From an uncultured Thermoanaerobaculia bacterium (GTDB lineage: Bacteria > Acidobacteriota > Thermoanaerobaculia > Multivoradales > Multivoraceae), in NCBI GenBank assembly GCA_951813015.1, contig CATOTG010000008.1:186001-250000 (forward strand): a DNA stretch of 64,000 nucleotides, given 5' to 3'. A model generated the notes under the pieces. That model was not told where the DNA came from. It ran no database searches and was given only the letters and a program-made list of their open reading frames with translations. Shown one piece after another: positions 35,601-43,100 of the stretch (position 1 is its first letter; every line of letters begins with the position of its first letter). The position numbers were made by a program, and so were the translations under genes.

Positions 35601-36866
35601 CTACGCCTCCCGGATCCAGCGCAGCAGCTCGCGCAGGTTGGGACGGTTGCCCTGACTGAGGATGCCGACCTTGTAGATCCTGCCCGCCACCCAGGCGGCG
35701 CCCCAGACGGTCACCGCCATCAACACGATCGAGAGGGCGACCATCCAGGCCGGTACGTCGCCCATCACGGCTCGCGGGTACATCATGATCGGGCTGAAGA
35801 AGGGGAAGAGGGCGACCCAGTTCATCCACGGCATGTTGTTTCCCTGGAACGTCATCATCTGCATCATGAAGGGGACGATGATCACGATGATCAGGGGCGT
35901 CTGCGCCTGACCGGCCTCCTGCAGGTTCTTGCACATCGCGCCGACCGCGGCGAAGAGGCTCGAATAGAGGAAGTAACCGAGCAGGAAGAAGACAAGGAGC
36001 AGGAGGATGGCGCCAGGGCCCGGCAGGTATTGCCGGACCTGCCCCAGTTCTTCGAGATCCGGCGCCGCGGAGATCAGGCCGGGAAGCGCCAGGCCAGCCA
36101 GCAGGGCCACGCAGCCGATCCAGATCGCTACCTGGGTGAGCCCGACGGCGCCGACGCCCACGATCTTCCCCAGCATGAGCTGCCACGGCCGCAGCGACGA
36201 GATGACGAGTTCAACGACCCGGCTCTGCTTCTCCTCGAGCACGGATTGCAGCGTCTGGGCGCCGTAGGCGAGCATCATGATGTAGAGGATGAGGCCGCCG
36301 GCGATGCCGGTGATCATCCCGGAGATGCGTTCGGCTTCGGCCTCCTCCGCTTCGGCCTCGTCGAGGCCCACGGGTTCGTACTCCAGCGAGCCGCCTTCGA
36401 ACAGCCGCCGAACCGACTCGCCGTCCTCGATCTGGCCTAGCCGCATGTCGACGACTTCCTCGACGATCGCCGAACGGATCAACTGGGAACGCACGCTTCC
36501 CGGCGGTTCCTTCGCCCGGTAGTGGAAGACGGCTTCGCTGGCCGTCGCATCGTCGAGAAGGATGTAGGCCTCGAGTTCGTCGTCGAGCACCTGCTGGTCC
36601 AGCTCCTCGGCGGCGGTCCCGGGCGCCGCGAGTTCAACCTCGTAGCCCGCCTCGTCGAGGGCTTGCCGGACGCGTTCGCCGAGTTGTCCGCTCTGGTCGA
36701 CGAGGACGATCTGCCGCTCCGACTGCTCGGAGAGAAACGCCACAAGGCCGAACACCGCCATGATGCCGATCATGAGCAGCGGCATGCCGAGCGTCGAGAG
36801 AATGAACGCCCTCGTCTTGACCCGCTCCACGTACTCCCGCCGGATCACCGACCAGACCTGCTTCAT
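35601..36866 (-). CDS. ABC-2 type transporter permease (NatB-like)
   Basis: A 421-residue permease. It starts MKQVWSVIRREYVERVKTRA with a first membrane segment (FILSTLGMPLLMIGIMAVFG). A large extracytoplasmic domain (residues about 45-180, including an acidic EAEAEEAEAE run) precedes five to six C-terminal membrane segments. Conserved LEEKQSRVVELVISSLRPWQ and LMLGKIVGVGAVGLTQ identify the ABC-2/NatB group, known for Na+ or drug efflux. It overlaps the ATPase gene by 4 bases, so the two form one exporter. It is convergent with the protease gene, with the 3' duplication between them. Confidence 0.88.
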   Translation of the reverse strand: MKQVWSVIRREYVERVKTRAFILSTLGMPLLMIGIMAVFGLVAFLSEQSERQIVLVDQSGQLGERVRQALDEAGYEVELAAPGTAAEELDQQVLDDELEAYILLDDATASEAVFHYRAKEPPGSVRSQLIRSAIVEEVVDMRLGQIEDGESVRRLFEGGSLEYEPVGLDEAEAEEAEAERISGMITGIAGGLILYIMMLAYGAQTLQSVLEEKQSRVVELVISSLRPWQLMLGKIVGVGAVGLTQVAIWIGCVALLAGLALPGLISAAPDLEELGQVRQYLPGPGAILLLLVFFLLGYFLYSSLFAAVGAMCKNLQEAGQAQTPLIIVIIVPFMMQMMTFQGNNMPWMNWVALFPFFSPIMMYPRAVMGDVPAWMVALSIVLMAVTVWGAAWVAGRIYKVGILSQGNRPNLRELLRWIREA

Positions 36867-37810
36867 GATGCACCTCCCGCCGGCTGGACAGAGTCGTCGT
36901 CGCCGGGGTCTCCGGCATGGCGCACGAAGATCTCGTGCAGCCGCGGCTCGAGCAGTTCGAATCGGCGCAGGCTGACACCCTCCGCGAGCACCGCCCCCAG
37001 GATCTCCTCGGGGCGCACACCGTCGTCCAGGGACAGGTGGAACGCGTCACCGACCTGCTCGACCTCCAGGACTTCCGGCCACGCGATCCGGGGCGCCTCG
37101 CCGTCGAACTCGACCGCCACGACGCCGGTTCGCTCGCGGCGCTTCAACTCCTTCAGGTCGTCGTCGAGCACCTTGCGGGCGCGCGAGATGAGGCAGACCC
37201 GTTCGCAGAGACGCTCCGCCTGCTCCATGAGGTGGGTCGAGAACAGGATCGTCTTGCCGCGCTCCTTCTCCTCGAGCACGATCTCTTCCAGCACGTCCTG
37301 GTTGATCGGGTCGAGGCCGCTGAAGGGCTCGTCGAGAATCAGCAGCTCCGGATCGTGGAGCACCGTGGAGATGAACTGGACCTTCTGCTGCATCCCCTTC
37401 GACAGCGTCTGGACCTTCTTGGAGGCCCATTCGGTCAGGCCCAGGCGCTCCAGCCATTTCTCGGCCCGGGCGCGGGCCAGGGACCGCGCGAGGCCGCGAA
37501 TCTCGCCGAAGAAGACGAGCTGGTCCAGCACCTTCATCTTCTCGTAGACGCCGCGCTCCTCGGGCAGGTAGCCAACCCGGCTGCGCCGGCCGAAGTCGGG
37601 GGCGCCGCCGAAGAGCTCCACCGAGCCGCCGTCGGGCAGAAGGATGCCCATCATCATGCGGATCGTCGTCGTCTTGCCGGAGCCGTTGGGGCCCAGCAGG
37701 CCGTAGATCGTGCCGGGCTCGATTGCGAGGTCGAGATCGTCGACCGCCGTGTGGGCGCCGAACGTCTTGCACACGCCGGTCAGGCGCACTGCCGTTCCGT
37801 TTTGAGTCAT
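36863..37810 (-). CDS. ABC transporter ATP-binding protein (NatA-like)
   Basis: A 315-residue ATPase with Walker A GLLGPNGSGKTTTIRMMMG, Q-loop region VGYLPEERGVYEKMKV, signature LSKGMQQKVQFI, Walker B LLILDEPFSGLDP and switch histidine ILFSTHLMEQAE. Residues 225-315 form the C-terminal extension typical of NatA/DrrA-like exporters. It pairs with the overlapping permease. It is divergent from the haloalkane dehalogenase, with 182 bases between starts that carry a duplicated palindrome-containing block. Confidence 0.92.
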   Translation of the reverse strand: MTQNGTAVRLTGVCKTFGAHTAVDDLDLAIEPGTIYGLLGPNGSGKTTTIRMMMGILLPDGGSVELFGGAPDFGRRSRVGYLPEERGVYEKMKVLDQLVFFGEIRGLARSLARARAEKWLERLGLTEWASKKVQTLSKGMQQKVQFISTVLHDPELLILDEPFSGLDPINQDVLEEIVLEEKERGKTILFSTHLMEQAERLCERVCLISRARKVLDDDLKELKRRERTGVVAVEFDGEAPRIAWPEVLEVEQVGDAFHLSLDDGVRPEEILGAVLAEGVSLRRFELLEPRLHEIFVRHAGDPGDDDSVQPAGGAS

Positions 37811-37842
37811 GGAGGCCTACTTCCGTTCTAGGGGCGTGGAGA

Positions 37843-37974
37843 GGATACCGCCCGACAGGCTGTCGCGACAGTGCCACAGCCTTCACCGAGAGAGACTGCG
37901 GCACAGATGCAGGACACGGACCGGAAGGATAGCGCCCGATAGGCTGTCGCGACACTGCCACAGCCTTCACCCGA
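37843..37974. repeat. Duplicated 48-bp palindrome-containing block in a divergent promoter region
   Basis: Two near-identical ~48-base blocks (37843-37890 and 37927-37974, 84 bases apart) each contain tgtcgcgaca, a perfect 10-base palindrome (37861-37870, 37945-37954). It lies within a larger ggctgt...acagcc inverted repeat. The blocks lie between the divergent ABC-exporter and dehalogenase genes. They are candidate operators for a shared regulator, or another product of local tandem duplication. Confidence 0.7.
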
Positions 37975-37992
37975 CACAACGGAGGACGCGAG

Positions 37993-39011
37993 ATGAAGAG
38001 ATCACGGCGAACCTCGTCGCTGCGGCGAGCCTGGGCGTCATTGCCCTGGCCCTCGCGACGATAGCGGCGCCAGCCCTTGGCGAGGAGATCCGTCCCGGCC
38101 TGTACCGCACCCCGGACGCCCGGTTCGAGAACCTGCCGGACTTCGACTTCGAGCCCCGCTACCTGGAAATCGACGGCTACCGGGTCGCCTACCTCGACGA
38201 GGGGCCGGCCGACGGTGAACCGATCCTGCTGATCCACGGGGAGCCGACCTGGTCGTACCTGTACCGGAAGATGGTCCCGGTCCTGGTTGCGGCCGGCCAT
38301 CGCTGCATCGTGCCCGACCTGATCGGTTTCGGGCGCTCGGACAAGCCGGCGAGCATGGACACCCACACCTACAAGTTCCACGTCGACGCGATGACCGAAC
38401 TGGTCGAGGCCCTCGACCTCCGGGACGCCACGTTCTTCGGCCAGGACTGGGGGGGACTGATCGGCCTGCGCGTGGTGGCGGAGAACGAGGAGCGCTTCGC
38501 CCGCGTCGTCGTGTCGAACACCGGCCTGCCGGTCGGCGGCGCGGCTGGCCCGGAGGACTTCCCGGAGAACAGCGCCTTCATCCGATGGAAGCGGATGAAC
38601 CAGGCGATGATCGATCGCGGCGACATTCCCACCGGCGGCATGCTGGCGAACAATACGGGCGACCCGTCGGTCGCGGCCGCCTACGATGCGCCGTTCCCCG
38701 AGCCGGCCTACAAGGCAGGCCCGCTGATCATGCCTCAGCGGGTGCCGGTCTTCGCCGACGATCCGGCGAACGAGGCGAACCGCGCAGCCTGGGAGGTGTT
38801 CGAGCGCTGGGAGAAGCCGTTCCTGACCGCCTACGGAGACAGCGACCCGGTAACGCGCGGCGGCGAGAGACCGTTCCAGCGCCGGGTTCCCGGCGCGCAG
38901 GGCCAGCCCCACGTGACCGTCGAGGGCGCGGGCCACTTCATCCAGGAGACCCACGGCGAGGAGCTGGCGGGCATCGTCAACGAGTTCATCGCCGCGACTC
39001 CGGTGGAGTAG
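37993..39011 (+). CDS. Exported haloalkane dehalogenase-like alpha/beta hydrolase, frameshifted after the start codon
   Basis: The enzyme has the haloalkane dehalogenase pattern. HGEPTWSYLYRKMVPVL gives the oxyanion/halide residues, FFGQDWGGLIGLRVV the nucleophilic Asp (QDWGG), TAYGDSDPVT the acid and EGAGHFIQETHG the His. RTPDARFENLPDFDFEPRYL is the opening of DhlA/DhmA-type (HLD-I) enzymes. An export signal (AAASLGVIALALATIAAPAL) precedes it. The ATG at 37993 has GGAGG 8 bases upstream but is out of frame; one extra base at about 37998-38000 gives a 339-residue protein. In frame, no ATG/GTG/TTG occurs before the signal sequence except one far upstream at 37809. It would hydrolyse carbon-halogen bonds, here in the periplasm, which is unusual. 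Confidence 0.8.
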
Positions 39012-39046
39012 GAGCCCCCGCCTCAGGGCGCGGTGATGCGAAGCGC

Positions 39047-39127
39047 ATGACGGCGGACACGCACGTTGCCTTGCTGCGCGGCATCAACGTCGGCGGCACA
39101 CCGTTCGGAACCGGAGAACGGTGTTGA
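39047..39127 (+). pseudogene. Relic of a DUF1697 gene (first ~17 codons)
   Basis: A 26-codon frame begins MTADTHVALLRGINVGG, which matches the highly conserved opening of DUF1697 proteins (xxVALLRGINVGG). It then ends within nine codons. The rest of the gene is absent. This is a clean gene stub marking another deletion junction between the dehalogenase and the glyoxalase-like gene. Confidence 0.65.
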
Positions 39128-39230
39128 AGCTCGAAGCGATGGCCTGCGGTCTTTGATCGCCGCGAACGTGTCGCGCTATGCTGGCGCCCCTCTCTTGACA
39201 GGAATCTCGGTGCTTCGAAGGGAGCTGAAG

Positions 39231-39701
39231 ATGGCGAAGTGGACCGTTGGTGTCGCTGCTGCTGCGATGTTGTTGGGCTTGGGCGGCCTGCTGATGGCCG
39301 AAGACGAGAAGTCGGACGCCGTGCTGGGGCAGGTAGCCATCAACGTGGAGGACCTCGCGCGGTCAGAGGAGTACTACGGCGACGTGTTGGGGTTCAAGCG
39401 CGCCTGGACCTATCCGTCCGACGGGACCGACCCGATAGAGATCGGCCTCGCGGCCCCCGGCGGTGGCGGCGCGGGCCTGATCCTGGCGCGTCTGAATGAC
39501 GATCCCCTGCCCGAGGGCAAGGGCAGGTACGGCCGGATCGTGGTCAACACGGCTCAAGCCAAGGCGCTCGCGAAGAAGGCCGAGGCCGCCGGTTCCGAAC
39601 TCCGTTGGGTCACGATCCCCGGCGACAACCCGCCGACGATCGTGTTCTTCAACGACCCGGACGGCTACGAGATCGAGCTGTACCAGGCGCCGTCGCCGTA
39701 G
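39231..39701 (+). CDS. Exported glyoxalase/VOC-fold protein
   Basis: A 156-residue protein. A signal peptide (MAKWTVGVAAAAMLLGLGGL, cleavage probably near LMAEDE) is followed by a vicinal-oxygen-chelate domain: VLGQVAINVEDLARSEEYYG, DVLGFKRAWTYP, GRIVVNTAQAKALAKKAEAA and VFFNDPDGYEIELYQAP. The ending DPDGYEIELYQ supplies a metal-ligand glutamate. AAGGGAG lies upstream of the ATG. VOC proteins with signal peptides are less common than cytosolic ones; the activity (isomerase, dioxygenase or binding) is unknown. Confidence 0.82.
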   Translation: MAKWTVGVAAAAMLLGLGGLLMAEDEKSDAVLGQVAINVEDLARSEEYYGDVLGFKRAWTYPSDGTDPIEIGLAAPGGGGAGLILARLNDDPLPEGKGRYGRIVVNTAQAKALAKKAEAAGSELRWVTIPGDNPPTIVFFNDPDGYEIELYQAPSP

Positions 39702-39729
39702 CAGCCCGCGGCAGGCCACGGCGGCGCCT

Positions 39730-39759
39730 TTGACCAGGGAAGCTACGAGTAGCTACTCT
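39730..39759 (+). promoter_or_regulatory. Promoter with embedded operator for the orphan antitoxin; probably leaderless
   Basis: TTGACC (39730-39735), an 18-base spacer and TACTCT (39754-39759) resemble a sigma-70 promoter. The inverted repeat agctac-ga-gtagct (39741-39754) sits in the spacer and touches the -10. The ATG follows 7 bases after the -10, so the mRNA would start at or next to the start codon. Such an operator position fits antitoxin autorepression. Confidence 0.5.
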
Positions 39760-39765
39760 TTATTC

Positions 39766-40065
39766 ATGAGATCTGTAGGCCTCAAGACGCTGAACAGCAA
39801 GCTCAGCGAGTACGTCCGCATCGCCGCCGCGGGAGAAACCGTGCTGGTCACGAACCGCGACCGGGTCGTCGCCGAGCTCGGCCCGCGGCGTCCTGATCGG
39901 AGCCCGAGGCTGGCCGACGCGGAGTTCGCCGAGATGGTCAGGGAGGGAATTCTGACGCCGCGCGCGACCGAGCCGGGGTCGCGTCCGCTGCCGGAACAGA
40001 AGCCGATCATGAGCTTCGAGGAGCTGTTGGAACTTCTCGACGAAACGAGAAGCGACCGGTTGTGA
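39766..40065 (+). CDS. Phd/YefM-family antitoxin, orphaned
   Basis: A 99-residue antitoxin. MRSVGLKTLNSKLSEYVRIA, then GETVLVTNRDRVVAEL, is the Phd/YefM DNA-binding fold used by antitoxins of PIN toxins. The C-terminal region (PIMSFEELLELLDETRSDRL) is the toxin-binding tail. The toxin gene that overlaps its stop codon has been reduced to 14 codons, so the antitoxin lacks a partner here. It may persist as a self-repressing DNA-binding protein or as an anti-addiction factor against toxins encoded elsewhere. Confidence 0.85.
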   Translation: MRSVGLKTLNSKLSEYVRIAAAGETVLVTNRDRVVAELGPRRPDRSPRLADAEFAEMVREGILTPRATEPGSRPLPEQKPIMSFEELLELLDETRSDRL

Positions 40066-40103
40066 TCTACGTCGACAGCTCGGTGGTGCTCGCGCAGCCT
40101 TGA
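40062..40103 (+). pseudogene. Relic of a PIN-domain toxin (14 codons)
   Basis: A GTG overlapping the antitoxin stop opens the frame VIYVDSSVVLAQP and then TGA. VIYVDSSVVLAQ is the conserved start of VapC toxins, with the first catalytic Asp (D5). Everything after residue 13 is gone and the sequence runs into the palindromic element at the helicase 3' end. This is a toxin gene truncated almost at its start. Confidence 0.75.
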
Positions 40104-40146
40104 CGAGGAGTACCCCGCCAAAGGCGGCTGAGAGGTCAATCAGTCG

Positions 40147-40170
40147 GTGCGCCGGCCTTCTGGCCGGCAT
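40147..40170. repeat. Single copy of the LAGIRP palindromic element at the helicase 3' end
   Basis: gtgcgccggccttctggccggcat forms a hairpin (gccggcc-ttct-ggccggc). It differs by a single base from a unit of the 42-bp array 22 kb away (18695 onward). It ends at the stop codon of the helicase gene and next to the truncated toxin. It may act as a REP-like terminator or mark the deletion junction. Confidence 0.75.
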
Positions 40171-43100
40171 CAAGGGCGACGCCGCGCAGCGGCTGGCCCG
40201 AGTGCAGGCCGCGCCGCGTTGTTCTGCGCGTCGGCCCCGACCGCCATCCAGGCGACGAGGTGGACTTCTTCCTCGGCGACCGCGGGCAGCGGTTCGATCG
40301 GCGCCGACGGTTTCAGTCCGGCGTGCCGCGCGAAGTCCCGGAGACGGCGGACTCTTGCCGTAGCTGGTTCGGCGGCGTTCAGAATGGCGCGCACGTCGCG
40401 CTGGATGCGCACCGTGGGCACGGTCTGAAAGCAGGGGATCAGCCATTCGAGTTCGTCCGTGCCGAGCACCTCCGCGCCGTGCCGGTGGAGCAGCTCCGCC
40501 GCGTCGCGGAACGCCTTCGGCAGGTCCGGCTGCAGGTTGGCCGGGTCGACCAGCCGCATCCACTCCTCCCAGACGTCGCGCCGGGCGAGGTCCCAGGCGT
40601 CGAACGCGCGGTCGTAGGCCGGCCGGAGGAGCTCGCGGGCGGTATCTTCTTGAACCGGGTCCGCCGCGATCAGCGCCTGCAGGGTGTCGCTCTGCACGAT
40701 CGGGGCGCCCGCGCCGTCCGTGAGCGGCCGCCAGTCCGGCCCGGTCGGCACGAAACGGAAGAACGGATCTCGTCCGCAGACCTCGCAGTCCGCCCTGCCG
40801 CAGGCGAGGTGCGGGCCCCGGGCTGCGGGCCGGCTCGCGGCGCCTGACGTGGCGCCGGGCTGGCTCGTGGCGCCTGAAGCGGCGCCGGGCCGGCTCGTGG
40901 CGCCTGAAGCGGCGCCGGGCCGGCTCGTGGCGCCTGAAGCGGCGCCGGACCGACACTGACCGACGCGAATGCAGAAGACGAATCCGGACTGCCTTGCTTC
41001 CGGATTGCAGAAGCCGGATCCGGAAGCCCAGGGCAGGCCGAGGATCTCCCCTCGCTCCGCGTCCGGCTTCATCGACTGCCGCAAGCGATGCCGGTACTCC
41101 TCGCCGGACAGCGCCCGGTGCTGGGCGCCGCGTTCGAGGATGGACACGTCCCCCTTGTGCAGTTCCATGATCTGCCGCCGCGTGTCGCTGAACACCTGGC
41201 CAGCGCCCGGCGCGACCCCGGGCAGCACCTCTCCCGTGCCGACCGCGGCGTCGGCCAGGGCCAGCTTGCGGCGCAGGCGCTGTTCGAGTTCGAGCAGTTC
41301 GTCGAGCCTGCTGGCGGGGAAGAAGCAGTCGAGAACGATGCGCCGGTGCGAGGAGCCGATGCGGTCGATGCGCCCGTGGCGCTGCACCACCCGCATCGGG
41401 TTCCAGGGAAGGTCGTAGTTCACGATCCGTCCGGCCTGCTGGAGGTTCACGCCTTCGGAGAGGACGTCGGTCGCAAACAGCAGGTCGTACCGGTCCTCGT
41501 CGTGCTTCGAGCCGGCGGTTCGGGGCGCGAAGCCGCCGAGGATCCGCGCCCGCCGGCGCTGGTCCACACCGGTCTTCTTGCCGTGAATCGGCTGATCGGG
41601 CAGTCGACCTCGGAAGTCGGAGAGCGGGTCCTCAGGCGCCGCGGCGTCGACGGCCCGTTCCACCCGGCGCTGGAGGTCCCGCACCGTGGCGACGAAGCTG
41701 GTGAAGACGATCGTCTTGCGGCGGTCGGAGGGGGCGATGCCGTCGCGGCTGACCTTGCGCGCCTCGGCGGCAATCTCGCGCAGACGGGCCACGAGCCGTT
41801 CGGCCTTGGGTTCGTGCGCCTGGTCGGCAGCCGAGGCGGCCAGGGTCTGAAGCCGTTTCAGCAGGGCCAGGTCGGCCCGCACATGGGCGCCCAGGTCGGC
41901 GATTCGGTACCCGGAAGCCTCGGCGGCGCCGGACTTCGAGCGGTCGTCCAGCCAGGCGAGGTGCTCATCCAGGTCCTCCGCATCGGACGCGATCCAGTCC
42001 CTCAGCGCATCGCCGGTCAGCACCCAGCCGCCGCTCAACGCGTCGAGGAACGCCTCGTGCGAGCGGATCAGCGTGCCCAGGGTCGATCGCAGAGCCGTCG
42101 CCGAGGATTCCAGGCACTTGAGCAGGGCGCAGCGGAGCAGGCCGGCGTTCGAGATCTGCGTCCGGTCCCCGCCGCCGCCTTGGCGTCTGTAGGCGTCCGG
42201 CGTGTAGCGGGCGAGAATCAGGCAGTCCGGGTCGGCCGCGGCCTTCGCCGTCCTGCCCGGCTGCCCGTTGGCCAACTCGTCCGGCGAGTCCAGCGCGCGC
42301 GTCACCGCATCGAGCAGCGCCTCGCCCTTCCAGTCGAGCTCGTAGTCGAGCCGGTGGAGCGTGGGGGTGGGGAACACGATCATCTGCTCGGTACCGTCTG
42401 CGCCGCGGAACCGGTCGCCCCGGTAATGCTCCTTGACGAAGCTCCTTGTTCTGCGGACGGTGGTGCGGTCGAGCAGGTCAAACAGGCGCTCGGGCGACAG
42501 GGACTCCGGTTCGATTTGTTCGGCCTCCGCGATGTAGCCCCGAATCGAGGGGATGCCGGCGTGGGCGAAGAAGGCATCGTTGCGGATGAAGAGCGACACG
42601 AGGGCGTGGAGGTCGCCCAGGCTGTTGTTGACCGGCGTGGCGGTGAGCAGGACGACCTGCTTCGCGTGCTCGCCGCCGACCAGCGCCGCGACCGTCTCGG
42701 TCCGCTGCGCCTGCGGGTTCCGCAGGTTGTGCGCCTCGTCGACGACGACCAGGGCGAAGTCGTCGAGCTTCCGCCGCATGCTCGCCTCGTCGCGTTGCCA
42801 GGCAATCCGGAGTTCGTCGTAGGACATGCACTGGACCCGGCGGGAGAAGCCGCGGCTCTCGAGGAAGGGCTCCCACATGCTCTCCCTGAGTGCTGCCGGC
42901 GCCAGCACGAGGACCCGCTGCCGGTTCTCCTCGGTCGCCCTGCGGATCATCTCGGCGGCGATGAAGGTCTTGCCGAGCCCGACCTCGTCCGCGACCAGGA
43001 CGCCGCCGTTCGCCTTCAGCAACCTGAGGGCGCGCATCACGCCGTCGCGCTGGAAGGCGGTCAGGTGCAGCTCCTCGGCCAGCGCGTTGTGGTCGTCCGC

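Noticed and set aside
37809..37992. Dehalogenase starting at the in-frame ATG at 37809
   Set aside because: This would translate through the duplicated palindromic promoter blocks. The ATG at 37993 has a good GGAGG and needs only one base.
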